64,000 bases of DNA from Ammoniphilus sp. CFH 90114 (GCF_004123195.1 NZ_SDLI01000008.1:165304-229303), one strand, 5' to 3'. Positions 17,018-25,628 are shown, counted from the stretch's first letter. A program made the numbers and translations. Notes: generated by a model from the letters alone, not told the origin.

Positions 17018-17042
17018 ATTATAGAAAGATTGCCATAAAGGC

Positions 17043-17072
17043 AATTATCGAAAGAAATCAGTTATGGAAAGA
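17043..17072 (+). repeat. Left inverted repeat of the RIT element
   Basis: The segment AATTATCGAAAGAA..AGTTATGGAAAGA is repeated in inverse at 20470-20499 with only two or three differences over 30 bases. A degenerate third copy appears between this repeat and the left junction. Confidence 0.8.
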
Positions 17073-17173
17073 AATTAGTGTATATCCTAATATTCAACGA
17101 ATGTACACTTTAATTTGTTTCCATAACACCTCAGAATAGATAGTGAAAGCTAATCTATGGGGGTAGGTAAGCT

Positions 17174-18415
17174 ATGGAAACTATGAAACCGATTGAGGTG
17201 CTCGCGGCGGAGGTCATTGAAGAACTTAAACAATTAAATTACGCATACAACACCCTATGTGGATTCCGGACTTCATTCAACAGGATTTGTGCATTTGCGC
17301 GAGATAGAAATGAAGTCTATTTTTCTGAGAAATTAGGAAAGGAGTATTTAAAAGAAAAATACGGCTGTACTGCAGATTATTATCTTGATGCAATACCTCA
17401 AAAAGCAAAACAAGCCGTCCGATCGATTCGGCTTCTAGGGGATTACCAGCTCCATGGCGTGATCATTCGTAGAATTAAAAAGAAAAAGGGATACATCAAG
17501 CCACCACAGTTTGAGGAAGTTCTAATGGAATACGAGAAAGAATGCAAAAACAATGAATACTCTCTACGTGGAATGCGCAGCAGACTTCAGCGACTATACT
17601 TTTTCGTGGATTATTTGTCAATGCGAAGGGTAATGGATGTCGGGAAAATCACACCGGAAATCATCAGTAATTATGTCATAAGCATTTTTCCAAACCATGA
17701 AAAAAGTATTGCAGCCATACTGACTGCTCTAAGAGTGTTCTTAAGATTTCTTTACCTTCACGGATACATAGATAAAGACTTATCCCTTAGTGTTCCGAGA
17801 CAGAATAAATACTATTATCCTGCTGTTCCCTCAACTTGGGATCCGGATGAAGTAAAACGTATGCTGGATGCTATTGATCGAGGTAGTCCCTGCGGAAAGC
17901 GAGACTATGCGATCCTTCTTCTTGTTGCAAAGCTAGGAATACGAGTCGGTGATATAAAGAACTTGAAACTTTATAATCTGAACTGGTCTGCTAAAACCAT
18001 TACCATCATTCAGGAAAAAACAAAAGCTGAAGTTACATACCCCATTCTTCATGATGTCGGCTGGGCACTTATTGATTATCTTCAACATGCAAGGCCTGTG
18101 TGCGATGCACCGTACCTATTTGTTCGCTTGAATGCGCCTTTTGAAGCGTTTGGGGGAAACGCCAATCTCCATAATATTATTACAAAATATACCCGTCGGG
18201 CCGGAATTAAAGTTCCCCGCGGAAAACGGCATGGGCTTCACTCACTGAGACACTCGTTAGCAAGCACTCTTTTGGAGCAAGGAGCATCTCTTGCGGTTAT
18301 CTCCGAAATCCTAGGTCATGTGGACTCGAAATCTACTTCGGTGTATCTGCACACGGATCTTAATGGGTTAAAAGCTTGTGCAATTGACCCGGAGGAGGTG
18401 TTCCAGAATGACTGA
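17174..18415 (+). CDS. Tyrosine recombinase, first of RIT trio
   Basis: A 413-residue phage-integrase-type recombinase. The N-terminal SAM-like DNA-binding region is long (about 1-220). The catalytic domain carries Arg in 'KLGIRVGDIKNL', His-x-x-Arg in 'GLHSLRHSLASTLL', and 'ILGHVDSKSTSVYLH' with the nucleophilic Tyr. All key residues are present, so it looks active. Its 3' end overlaps the next recombinase gene by 8 bases, showing one operon on the strand opposite istB. Confidence 0.9.
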   Translation: METMKPIEVLAAEVIEELKQLNYAYNTLCGFRTSFNRICAFARDRNEVYFSEKLGKEYLKEKYGCTADYYLDAIPQKAKQAVRSIRLLGDYQLHGVIIRRIKKKKGYIKPPQFEEVLMEYEKECKNNEYSLRGMRSRLQRLYFFVDYLSMRRVMDVGKITPEIISNYVISIFPNHEKSIAAILTALRVFLRFLYLHGYIDKDLSLSVPRQNKYYYPAVPSTWDPDEVKRMLDAIDRGSPCGKRDYAILLLVAKLGIRVGDIKNLKLYNLNWSAKTITIIQEKTKAEVTYPILHDVGWALIDYLQHARPVCDAPYLFVRLNAPFEAFGGNANLHNIITKYTRRAGIKVPRGKRHGLHSLRHSLASTLLEQGASLAVISEILGHVDSKSTSVYLHTDLNGLKACAIDPEEVFQND

Positions 18416-19394
18416 AAAACAGCAATTTCGGAGTGTTCTTTCCGTTCCAATCGAGGGTTATATCAAAGAAAAGCGGGCTGTGGGCTATAAATTCAAAAAA
18501 GGAGCCCAGTTGCTGAAGAGTTTCGACTCCTTTGTCTACAACCTATGCTTAAAGGAAATTCATCTAACAAAGCAAGTCGTTATAGAGTGGACGGCTCACA
18601 AGCCAAATGGGAAGACATCTACACAATGTGGAAGGATCTCATTGATGCGGGGGTTGGCAGAATATATGAATCGCCTCGGGTATCCTGCATTCATTTATCC
18701 CAAAGCGATGGTTACCGTAGACCGGTATGCTTACATTCCTTACATATTTTCAAGTGAGGAGATGAAGCGAATACTTGATGTATGCGACCACTATCCGCCA
18801 AACGACAGTACGCCTAGCCGCCATCTGGCTTTACCTCTTTTATTGCGAATCCTCTACGGATGTGGTCTCAGGATATCTGAGGCATTACATCTAACGCTAC
18901 AGGACATTGATTTTAACAAAGGATCCTTGTACGTTCGAAATACAAAATTCAATAAAGAAAGAATACTGCCTATGGCAGACAGTCTTACAGAACGATGCCG
19001 GAATTATCGTAGGAATGTAGCTCTGGGACAGATGGGAAACCCTTATTTCTTTCCGTCACCATTCGGTGGTCATTATTCCGAGTCAACCATTTACCAGATC
19101 TTTAGAGAGGTGCTTCGCCAAGCGGGAATTTCCCATTTAGGCAGAGGAAAAGGTCCTCGCATTCATGATTTGCGACATACCTTCGCCGTAAATTGCTTGA
19201 AAAAATGGGTTATAGAAGGAAAGGATCTTAATAATTGCCTCCCTTACCTTTCCGCCTATCTGGGTCATGAAGACCTGCGCGGAAGTCAAAGATATCTTCG
19301 GTTAACTGCAGATTTATACCCAGAAATAACATGCAAGATCGAAGAATTCTGTTCACACATCATTCCGGAGGTGGTATGGTATGAAACAGACTGA
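18408..19394 (+). CDS. Tyrosine recombinase, second of RIT trio
   Basis: A 328-residue integrase-family protein. A frame 10 codons longer exists, but GGAGGAGGTG ends 7 bases before the ATG at 18408, giving 'MTEKQQFRSVLS'. The catalytic residues are Arg in 'YGCGLRISEALHL', His-x-x-Arg in 'RIHDLRHTFAVNCL', and 'LGHEDLRGSQRYLR' with Tyr. It overlaps both neighbours. The three proteins of RIT elements are thought to act together, one per strand-exchange role, but the division of labour is unknown. Confidence 0.9.
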   Translation: MTEKQQFRSVLSVPIEGYIKEKRAVGYKFKKGAQLLKSFDSFVYNLCLKEIHLTKQVVIEWTAHKPNGKTSTQCGRISLMRGLAEYMNRLGYPAFIYPKAMVTVDRYAYIPYIFSSEEMKRILDVCDHYPPNDSTPSRHLALPLLLRILYGCGLRISEALHLTLQDIDFNKGSLYVRNTKFNKERILPMADSLTERCRNYRRNVALGQMGNPYFFPSPFGGHYSESTIYQIFREVLRQAGISHLGRGKGPRIHDLRHTFAVNCLKKWVIEGKDLNNCLPYLSAYLGHEDLRGSQRYLRLTADLYPEITCKIEEFCSHIIPEVVWYETD

Positions 19395-20403
19395 TTTTGC
19401 AAAAACACTCGCAAGGTACTTGGCAGACTTTCTGCCTGGACAGAGAAACGTAAGCCCCAACACGATCAAATCCTACCGAGATACTTTTAAGCAATTTCTC
19501 ATGTTCATGCAAGAAGAACAACGGATCAGGCCAGAAAAGATCACATTTACTTCTGTAACAACACGGAGCATTAAGGATTTTTTACAATGGCTCGAAACCT
19601 CCAAAAATGTGAGCACGAGCACCCGAAATCAAAGATTAGCCGCCATTCATAGTTTCTTCCGCTACGCGCAGACCGAGAATCCAGAAATTCTGTTTGAAAG
19701 CCAAAAAATTCTTGGCATCCCGTTTAAGAAAAAGCAGCAGCAGACAATTCCACATCTCTCTATGGATCAGTTGGCTTATTTGTTCGAACAGCCTGATACA
19801 TCCACAAAAAGAGGTCGCCGCGATTTGGCCTTAATGGTTGTCCTATACGACGCGGGCGCAAGGGTGCAGGAATTAATCGATTTAAAGGTTTGCGATGTAA
19901 GGTTAGCCCAACCAGCGATCATCACTTTGAAAGGAAAAGGAAACAAGAAAAGAAATGTCCCGATCATGGCAAAAACTCGAAGTATTATTGAAGGCTACAT
20001 GGCAGAAAACCACCTTCTTGAAAACGGTCGCCAGCAAAGCCCTTTATTTCACAATAGCAGATACCAACCATTTACAAGACCTGGCATTACATACATCCTC
20101 GAAAAATATTTCAAGAAGGCAAAGCAATGTCACGTAGACGAGGTCTTTCCGGATAGGATACACCCTCATATGCTAAGGCATTCAAAGGCACTTCATCTTT
20201 TAGAATCTGGTGTCAATCTTATATACATCCGTGATTTGTTGGGGCATGTCAGTGTGACTACAACAGAGATCTACTTAAAGTTCGATACGGAGCTTAAAAG
20301 AAAGGCTTTGGAAGCTGCCTATCCTCAGGTAGTGAGTAAGGATGCTCCCGCATGGGAGGAAAACACGGATATTCTTCAGTGGTTACAGGATCTTTGCCGC
20401 TAA
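19381..20403 (+). CDS. Tyrosine recombinase, third of RIT trio
   Basis: A 340-residue XerC/D-like recombinase. An N-terminal core-binding domain (about 8-110, 'NVSPNTIKSYRDTFKQFL') is followed by a catalytic domain with Arg in 'YDAGARVQELIDL', His-x-x-Arg in 'PHMLRHSKALHLLE' and 'LLGHVSVTTTEIYLKF' with the nucleophile Tyr. The start overlaps the previous gene by 14 bases and is preceded by GGAGGTGG. The stop is about 70 bp before the right inverted repeat. Confidence 0.9.
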   Translation: MKQTDFAKTLARYLADFLPGQRNVSPNTIKSYRDTFKQFLMFMQEEQRIRPEKITFTSVTTRSIKDFLQWLETSKNVSTSTRNQRLAAIHSFFRYAQTENPEILFESQKILGIPFKKKQQQTIPHLSMDQLAYLFEQPDTSTKRGRRDLALMVVLYDAGARVQELIDLKVCDVRLAQPAIITLKGKGNKKRNVPIMAKTRSIIEGYMAENHLLENGRQQSPLFHNSRYQPFTRPGITYILEKYFKKAKQCHVDEVFPDRIHPHMLRHSKALHLLESGVNLIYIRDLLGHVSVTTTEIYLKFDTELKRKALEAAYPQVVSKDAPAWEENTDILQWLQDLCR

Positions 20404-20469
20404 ATCTAGTGATTATTATGGAAAGATTTTTGGGATTTACTTTCACAATAACCGGGGTTTATCTGAGAA

Positions 20470-20499
20470 TCTTTCCATAACTTACTTCTTTCGATAATT
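20470..20499 (-). repeat. Right inverted repeat of the RIT element
   Basis: Inverse copy of the 17043-17072 repeat, ending directly at the istB junction (TTTCCA at 20498-20503). Confidence 0.8.
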
Positions 20500-20835
20500 T
20501 CCAACTCCCGGTGGACCCAAAAACAAAAGGTTGGTTCCATCCCTGTAAAACGACCGGGCTAGTAAATCACGTATCCTTCGCTCATCTACAGTGGGTTGAG
20601 CGTTAAAGTCGAATTCACTTAGTGTCTTTACATAGCTAAACCCAGCTTTCTTCACTCTACGGTTCCAGGATGATTCTTTTTTGGAGCTCTCTTCGTAGGA
20701 TAGCAGGCTGCCTAAGAAGTCAGCATATGATATACTATTTACAGATGCATCCTCTAAGATGGTATCCAATTGATGAGCAATGCTCTTCCATCCTAGTTGT
20801 AGGCATCGCTCTTGTAATTGATCAAGACACTGCAT
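20500..20835 (-). pseudogene. istB: istB, 5' fragment
   Basis: The N-terminal 112 codons of the IS21 helper ATPase, ending 'NLLFLGPPGVG' at the RIT insertion; the missing KTH... follows at 17017. The ATG at 20835 (start of 'MQCLDQLQERCLQLGW') has AGAGGAGGG upstream and overlaps the istA stop by 14 bases, the coupling usual for istAB. The rejoined protein would be about 259 residues, normal for IstB. Confidence 0.85.
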
Positions 20836-22078
20836 AAGGGAAACCCTCCTCTCGGAATCTTTCATAGTATTCTAGAGAGCGAGTTTCTACAGTCGGAGCT
20901 TTTTGAACGTGAGGGGAGGTCGCCAAACCTAGGTCCCCTTGTTCAGGAGCTCCTTTTACTTTAGGGATGTGTTCCGGTCTGTAAATGACTTTTTTGTTCG
21001 GGTCCTCGTTTAGGGTATATTCCGTCAACTTCCTTTCATGATCCCATACCTCAAACCAATCAGGTTGAATCCATTTGATTCGTACTTCTTTAAGGGAGGC
21101 ATCATAAGGGATACTGTACTTCTTGTTATTTACTGTAATATAACCGTTATAGACGACTCGTTTTTCCCATTTTGCCACCGCATAAGGGGCGATGTTCAGT
21201 ATGGGTAGTAAGGATTTCTGTTCATCGAGAAAGCGGGTATCCGGAGCTACACCCGTTGTGCTGTTCGGTTTTGCATTGGCTACCTGTTGCAACCACTGAA
21301 GAGCATCTCGATTCCAAGCCTCCAGATTGGGTTCATGTTTCCGTTGCAAGAAGTTACTGCGGACATACTTAACAGCATTCTCTACCTTGCCTTTCGTTCT
21401 GGGTTTTCCCGGCTGACAGAGATCCACTTGAAACCCATAATACTGGGCAAAATCCGTAAATACAGATGTGAGGATTACCTGTTTTTGTAACCTTTTCTGA
21501 ACCACGGTTTTCATATTGTCGAAAAGAACTCGTTTGGGAACTCCTCCAAAGTACTCGAAGGCTTGTCTCATGCAGCGCAGAAATGTATCCATTTTCATAT
21601 TGACCACAAAATGAAGATACTTCTTTCGAGAATAGCCTAGTGTCATAAGAAAACCATAGACTCGTTTCTTCTTTCCATTAAAAAGGCGAATCCCACAATC
21701 CATCCAGTCTACTTGAGCCTGTTCACCCGGTTCCGTTTCATAACGGGGGATAGCTTGTTTTTGCGGAGCTTTTCGAAAAGGCTGCACATAATCCTTTAAT
21801 AGGGTCTTCCCACCTGTATAACCACGAGCCTTAATCTCCTCCAAGAGTACTTCACAGTTCGTCGTTCCTTCTTGAATCCGCATTTGTATGTATTCTTTGT
21901 ACGGATCGAGTTTACTGCCTCTTTTAGGGCGGGTTTGTTTTTCCGGTACCTTTTCACAATACTTTTTGGCTGTTGGCCAGCTGATGTTTAATTCTTCAGC
22001 AATAGCCGTAATAGTCCAGCCTTTCTTTCGATAATCTTGCACCAACCAGAATACCTCCTTCTTTTCTTCGAAGGTCAT
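20822..22078 (-). CDS. istA: IS21-family transposase
   Basis: A 418-residue DDE transposase. An N-terminal helix-turn-helix ('ITAIAEELNISWPTAKKYC') is followed by a second DNA-binding region and the RNase H-like core. The catalytic acids are Asp in 'EQAQVDWMDCG', Asp in 'RVLFDNMKTVV' and Glu in 'RTKGKVENAVKYVRS'. The C-terminal Mu-like barrel follows ('YITVNNKKYSIPYDASLKEV'). It appears intact, but its partner istB is split, so the element probably cannot move unaided. Confidence 0.93.
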   Translation of the reverse strand: MTFEEKKEVFWLVQDYRKKGWTITAIAEELNISWPTAKKYCEKVPEKQTRPKRGSKLDPYKEYIQMRIQEGTTNCEVLLEEIKARGYTGGKTLLKDYVQPFRKAPQKQAIPRYETEPGEQAQVDWMDCGIRLFNGKKKRVYGFLMTLGYSRKKYLHFVVNMKMDTFLRCMRQAFEYFGGVPKRVLFDNMKTVVQKRLQKQVILTSVFTDFAQYYGFQVDLCQPGKPRTKGKVENAVKYVRSNFLQRKHEPNLEAWNRDALQWLQQVANAKPNSTTGVAPDTRFLDEQKSLLPILNIAPYAVAKWEKRVVYNGYITVNNKKYSIPYDASLKEVRIKWIQPDWFEVWDHERKLTEYTLNEDPNKKVIYRPEHIPKVKGAPEQGDLGLATSPHVQKAPTVETRSLEYYERFREEGFPYAVS

Positions 22079-22202
22079 GCTGCTCCTCTCCTTTTTCTGT
22101 AAAACTAGTACACTACTAATCTACAAAAAAAGAAGAATTTCGACCATAACCTCAAATTTCATGTCGGCGATATTCTAAATTTTAAACTCGGCCGCACCAT
22201 TT

Positions 22203-22424
22203 TTAAATTTCAACTTTGTAGATATCTCCCATTCGTAAATAAAATCGAACTCCCTGCATGACAATGCACCATTCTATGTCCATCTCTAGTTGGCATGGAA
22301 TGCTATGTTTACCAATCGAAAGCCCGAACCATTCTCCGCCACGAAGAGGGTATAGGTGACCTTGATGGTGGATGATCCACCGGTTAGCCTGCGAATCGTA
22401 GCTCATCTTTCCCCAGCGCCCCAT
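22203..22424 (-). CDS. DUF5348 domain protein of the four-gene transposon
   Basis: A 73-residue protein matching the DUF5348 pattern as I recall it: 'MSYDSQANRWIIHHQGHLYP', then 'LRGGEWFGLSIG', 'IPCQLEMDIEWCIVM' and 'GVRFYLRMGDIYKVEI'. It is a small beta-rich fold of unknown role, commonly encoded as the last gene of this transposon type. It overlaps the ATPase stop by one base (TAATG). The stop lies 3 bases from the IS21 end. Confidence 0.75.
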   Translation of the reverse strand: MGRWGKMSYDSQANRWIIHHQGHLYPLRGGEWFGLSIGKHSIPCQLEMDIEWCIVMQGVRFYLRMGDIYKVEI

Positions 22425-23224
22425 TAGGACAACTCTCCCTGAATGACCCGCTTGACCATATGGTCGTCAATAATTCGATGACCATTCTGTGCACCATACA
22501 TGAGACAATGGGTACACACTTTATTGATGAGTCTTGCCGAACCACTGGAAAACTGGTAAATGTCATGAATCGCTGCCTCTGAAAAAATATCATGGGTGGC
22601 GCCGGCGTAGGCTAAATGCCGTTTCATATAGGCTTCAACTTCAGCACGGTCGTAATGAGTGAGCTTGCATTGGACATCAATCCGTTGACGGATCGCGGCA
22701 TACGCTTGCAATTGAAGACGATCCCATAACTCACTCTGACCCACCAGAATAAGGGCCATCGGACTCTGAGCATCCATCTTCACGTTAAGTAGAAAGCGGA
22801 CTTCTTCTAGCATTTCTCGGTCGAGAAGGTGGGCCTCATCGACCACGACAACGGGATGTAGCCTATGTATTCCTTGCATCAACTCAATTTCTCGATGAAG
22901 TTGACGTTTGGCATCTCCGCGATAAAATTTGGCCTCACAACCAAGTTGTTCTAGTAACCCTTTGTAAAAATGACGAGGGGTCAGCTTGGAGTCGGATAGG
23001 TACAATACCCTTAACCTGGAGGTATCTAGGGTTTGGGCGTAACGACGAATGGTGGTTGTTTTTCCCGTTCCACATTCGCCTGTGATCACGGCAAACCATT
23101 TTCGTTCCGCTGCATACTCCAACCGGCCTAGCGTTTCTTCCAATACCATCGATTCGTAGAGTTCTCCGGTCGGGATATCTCGAGAAAACGGCGTTCGGCT
23201 TAACCCATAAAACGACTCATACAT
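22424..23224 (-). CDS. ExeA/TniB-like AAA ATPase, transposition helper
   Basis: A 266-residue AAA+ protein. It begins 'MYESFYGLSRTPFSRDIP', characteristic of ExeA/GspA-type ATPases co-opted by transposons. Walker A is 'ITGECGTGKTTTIRR' (about residues 46-60), Walker B 'HPVVVVDEAHLLD' (about 120-132), and sensor 1 'LILVGQSEL'. By analogy with TnsC/TniB/MuB it should select the target and activate the DDE transposase. It overlaps the transposase gene by 8 bases and DUF5348 by one. Confidence 0.9.
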   Translation of the reverse strand: MYESFYGLSRTPFSRDIPTGELYESMVLEETLGRLEYAAERKWFAVITGECGTGKTTTIRRYAQTLDTSRLRVLYLSDSKLTPRHFYKGLLEQLGCEAKFYRGDAKRQLHREIELMQGIHRLHPVVVVDEAHLLDREMLEEVRFLLNVKMDAQSPMALILVGQSELWDRLQLQAYAAIRQRIDVQCKLTHYDRAEVEAYMKRHLAYAGATHDIFSEAAIHDIYQFSSGSARLINKVCTHCLMYGAQNGHRIIDDHMVKRVIQGELS

Positions 23225-24578
23225 GACCGTTTTCCTCCTTCCGTACGGAACGGTAAGAGATCACCGGCTTTTGTTGTTCCTGACGTTGTCTCTTTTTCTC
23301 GGTAGCGGCCGCCAATAATCTGGAGGAATCCGCCGGTTGCCATTGGAGGTGGTCCGGTAAAGGAGGGCGTTTTCCTGCTCGTTCCCCAATCACCAGTTCA
23401 CGAACTCTCCAAGGGGTGTGACCCTCATATTCAATGGTCAGCTCGGTGATGTCGTTCGGATCATAAACCACATCTACGGTGTAGCCCATAAAAGGGAGAC
23501 CCACTTCATACTTTTTCCCCATGAAGTTGATGCATCCAGACTTGTCTACCTTGCGTGGTTCACTATGTAGAAAGGCATCCGCTAGGATTTCCGGATCGAC
23601 AAAACGTAAGGCTTTTTTGTCGCTGCGAAAGGCGGTTTCAGGACTCATTTTCTGTTCTAGTGCAGAATGAGACTTGGTTTGGTAACACTCACTAAGCCAG
23701 ATTTGGAACAACTCATTGAGCCGATCGAGAGTCTTGGGTTTCTCCAAGGCAGCTTCACTTAGAAAGGAATCTACCACTCGATTGAATCGTTCAACCTTAC
23801 CCGTGGCCTCAGGCGAGTACGGCTTGGCAAAAAGCAATCGTATCCCTAGTTTGGAGCAGGTCCTTGTCATCCACTTGGTTCGGTATTGCTTACCATTGTC
23901 GAAGTACACGGATTCGGGCACGCCGTATTTCTGAATAGCCGCACGAAAGCAATCCTCGACAATGGTTTGATCCATGACAGGATAGAACGCCCCATGTAAC
24001 ACGAGTCGTGTGGCATCATCCACAAACGTAACAAGAAAGACTTGCTTCATGGAGCCATCGGGACCAATAGGGAGGTAAGGGCCATATTTGAGGTCTGAAT
24101 GCCACAACTGATTGCGGTGCCTCCGCTGAAATCGTCTAGCCGCTACACCGGAGTCCGCATACATCCTCATGTGTCGGCTACTGTATCCCCGTTCTGTTAA
24201 CTTTTCTTGTAAGGTGCTGCGTTTGATCTCACCAGGTTCTGCCTTACCTTCCCACTCCAAGATTTGAATGATCTGTGCCACGCTTCGGCTTGGTACCTCT
24301 CGCCTTAACAGAATGGCCTGTTCCAAGAGATCCGGGGCAATGGTCATGCTCGCCACTCTTCCTTTTCCCTTAGGCTTTAACCCACCAAATCCTTCTTTTT
24401 GATACTGAGCCAAATAGCGTCGTAAGGTTCGATCCGATATCCCCTGTTCTTCACAAATACGCTTTTTCAGCTTACTAAACTGGGCGGCATCCAGTCCCTC
24501 TGCCAAAAGAGGAGACAACCATTGCACTCGCTGCACCGCAATTTCTTCCGCTTTCTTCTGATCTTTCAATTCAAACAC
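23217..24578 (-). CDS. DDE (rve-type) transposase of the four-gene transposon
   Basis: A 453-residue transposase. An N-terminal helix-turn-helix ('EEQGISDRTLRRYLAQYQKE') and second HTH are followed by the integrase core with Asp in 'QLWHSDLKYGPYLP', Asp in 'ESVYFDNGKQYR' and Glu in 'ATGKVERFNRVVDSF'. A C-terminal beta-barrel and a basic tail follow ('EKKRQRQEQQKP'). The pairing with an ExeA-like ATPase places it with Tn552/Mu/TnsB-like two-component transposition systems. The frame is intact. Confidence 0.9.
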   Translation of the reverse strand: MFELKDQKKAEEIAVQRVQWLSPLLAEGLDAAQFSKLKKRICEEQGISDRTLRRYLAQYQKEGFGGLKPKGKGRVASMTIAPDLLEQAILLRREVPSRSVAQIIQILEWEGKAEPGEIKRSTLQEKLTERGYSSRHMRMYADSGVAARRFQRRHRNQLWHSDLKYGPYLPIGPDGSMKQVFLVTFVDDATRLVLHGAFYPVMDQTIVEDCFRAAIQKYGVPESVYFDNGKQYRTKWMTRTCSKLGIRLLFAKPYSPEATGKVERFNRVVDSFLSEAALEKPKTLDRLNELFQIWLSECYQTKSHSALEQKMSPETAFRSDKKALRFVDPEILADAFLHSEPRKVDKSGCINFMGKKYEVGLPFMGYTVDVVYDPNDITELTIEYEGHTPWRVRELVIGERAGKRPPLPDHLQWQPADSSRLLAAATEKKRQRQEQQKPVISYRSVRKEENGHV

Positions 24579-24610
24579 CTTCCTCTAGTAGACTACTCTT
24601 CGAGTCTACC

Positions 24611-25150
24611 TCAGGTGTTTCCGGACAAGAATGCAGAACGGGTATGTACCCATAAATTAAGATGAGTAAGGGTTTGGACAATTCTCGCCAGCCAGCCGGG
24701 AGCATCTCCAACATAGGGTCCAAAAGGATGGTGTGCAGACTGTGAAGGCACGGACCTTTCCTTCACAGGAGCTTGCTGGTAACGGATAGCAATCGCCTGT
24801 AGACACCCCAGCCAGTAAGGAAGGAGGGAATGAACCCACTTTCGCCACCGATACAAGGTTGAGTCATCTGCTGCAATATCTTCATGGGCTGGAGGATCCA
24901 TAGCCACACTCTCGATGCTATTCACTTCGTAACGTTTATATGGGACTAAGCAATCTGGTAATTCATGATGAATTCGACGGCATTGAGTACAACGTAGCCT
25001 ACGGATCACCAACACCTTACTTTCTCCACACTCACTGATACACTTCCGTCTACGACTTCCAATACAAATAAGCTGTTCTTCACAGCATGGGCAAGCACTT
25101 ACTTCCGCACACCGAACAAAAAACGCCGGAGATCTTCTCAACCAGCTCAT
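24611..25150 (-). CDS. DUF6431 zinc-finger protein of the transposon
   Basis: A 179-residue protein with Cys clusters 'CPCCEEQLICIGSRRRKC' and 'RLRCTQCRRIHHELPD', the latter a zinc-ribbon-like C-x2-C...H-H pattern typical of DUF6431. The downstream part ('DSTLYRWRKWVHSLLPYWLG') resembles a helix-turn-helix. It is the first gene of the module, 32 bases upstream of the transposase. No strong ribosome site precedes its ATG. Function unknown; DNA binding or regulation of transposition is an inference. Confidence 0.7.
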   Translation of the reverse strand: MSWLRRSPAFFVRCAEVSACPCCEEQLICIGSRRRKCISECGESKVLVIRRLRCTQCRRIHHELPDCLVPYKRYEVNSIESVAMDPPAHEDIAADDSTLYRWRKWVHSLLPYWLGCLQAIAIRYQQAPVKERSVPSQSAHHPFGPYVGDAPGWLARIVQTLTHLNLWVHTRSAFLSGNT

Positions 25151-25570
25151 ACTCTGTTACAATAACCATACGTTGTTTTTTTGGGGATGTCTCTAGTGAA
25201 CCTGTTGGCGCAGGATCACATTCATAGAGGCATCCTTTTCCTTTTCTATGATATGGTCATTATATTCGGCAATTCATGGACAGGCAATACCATCAGCTTT
25301 TGGGCAATTTAGCCTAGCAAAAACAATAAGGCCGAGAATAGACTTGCCCTACAATTGTTTTGTGGTTTAGATTTCCCCTTGTTCCCTCTTTACTGTCTGT
25401 ACAAGAAAAAAAGCCGATAAAAACAGGATTAGCTCCTAATTTTTTTCGGCATGTAGACAAGCCTTTTAGACTCGTTTGTTTCAGTTCAAATTATTAACAT
25501 TAAACAACTCTAACTTTAGATGTTCAAGACTTTTTTTATTTTTTATTTTACAATAGAGAAAGTTTTATTT
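25151..25570. other. Right end of the transposon and flanking spacer
   Basis: No gene. Holds the candidate transposon right end (to 25282). A complex hairpin at about 25412-25450 (GCCGA...AGGA/TCCT...TCGGC with an A-run paired to a T-run) could terminate transcription. An AT-rich spacer leads to the tandem repeats. Confidence 0.45.
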
Positions 25571-25628
25571 GGTTCCCAACTTTTTTTACTGGTTCCCAAC
25601 TTTTTTTTACTGGTTCCCAACTTTTTTA
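25571..25628. repeat. Three tandem 20-21 bp repeats
   Basis: Units of GGTTCCCAACTTTTTTTACT occur three times in a row (25571-25590, 25591-25611, 25612-25628, the last partial), differing only in T-run length. They lie between the transposon and glmS, 60 bp past the glmS stop. The uniform T-runs suggest replication slippage. Confidence 0.9.

Larger units (their letters stand above)
17019..20503 (+). mobile_element. RIT element (recombinase in trio) inserted in istB
   Basis: Three overlapping tyrosine recombinase genes, and nothing else, are bounded by inverted repeats. The insertion splits istB between the Gly and Lys codons of the P-loop. Both junctions retain the hexamer TTTCCA (17013-17018 and 20498-20503), either a short target duplication or the recombination core. 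The left end bears an extra degenerate repeat copy (17019-17042). The arrangement matches RIT elements, whose transposition mechanism is still little studied. Confidence 0.8.
16470..22199 (-). mobile_element. IS21-family element interrupted by a RIT element
   Basis: Contains istA and a split istB. Imperfect terminal inverted repeats run inward from 16470 (TGTCAAGGCCGGAATAAAAG, then ttTAGGATATAGCC) and from 22199 on the other strand (TGGTGCGGCCGAGTTTAAAA, then TTTAGAATATCGCC). A second repeat block (ATGTGGTCAGAT / TTATGGTCGAAAT) lies further in. This is the multi-site end structure of IS21 elements. The insertion lies 3 bases after the DUF5348 stop. istB is broken, so the copy is probably immobile. 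Confidence 0.7.
16363..25282 (-). mobile_element. Four-gene DDE transposon (DUF6431 / DDE / ExeA-like / DUF5348) carrying a nested IS21
   Basis: The gene set DUF6431 protein, rve-type DDE transposase, ExeA-like AAA ATPase and DUF5348 protein is a recurrent mobile module in Firmicutes. Candidate ends are TGTCCATAGTTTGACG at 16363-16378 and, inverted, TGTCCATGAATTGCCG ending at 25282 (12 of 16 identical, TG...CA termini). The left end repeats the motif once more (TGTCCAGCTGATGACG at 16387-16402), as expected for multiple transposase sites. No target duplication could be seen, so the borders are provisional. Its own length without the IS21 would be about 3.2 kb. Confidence 0.5.

Noticed and set aside
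16363..25282. Target-site duplication for the four-gene transposon
   Set aside because: Bases flanking the proposed ends (TATAA and GGCAA) do not match; borders left provisional.
25571..25628. Tandem repeats as a CRISPR array
   Set aside because: Units are directly adjacent with no spacers, and there are no cas genes.
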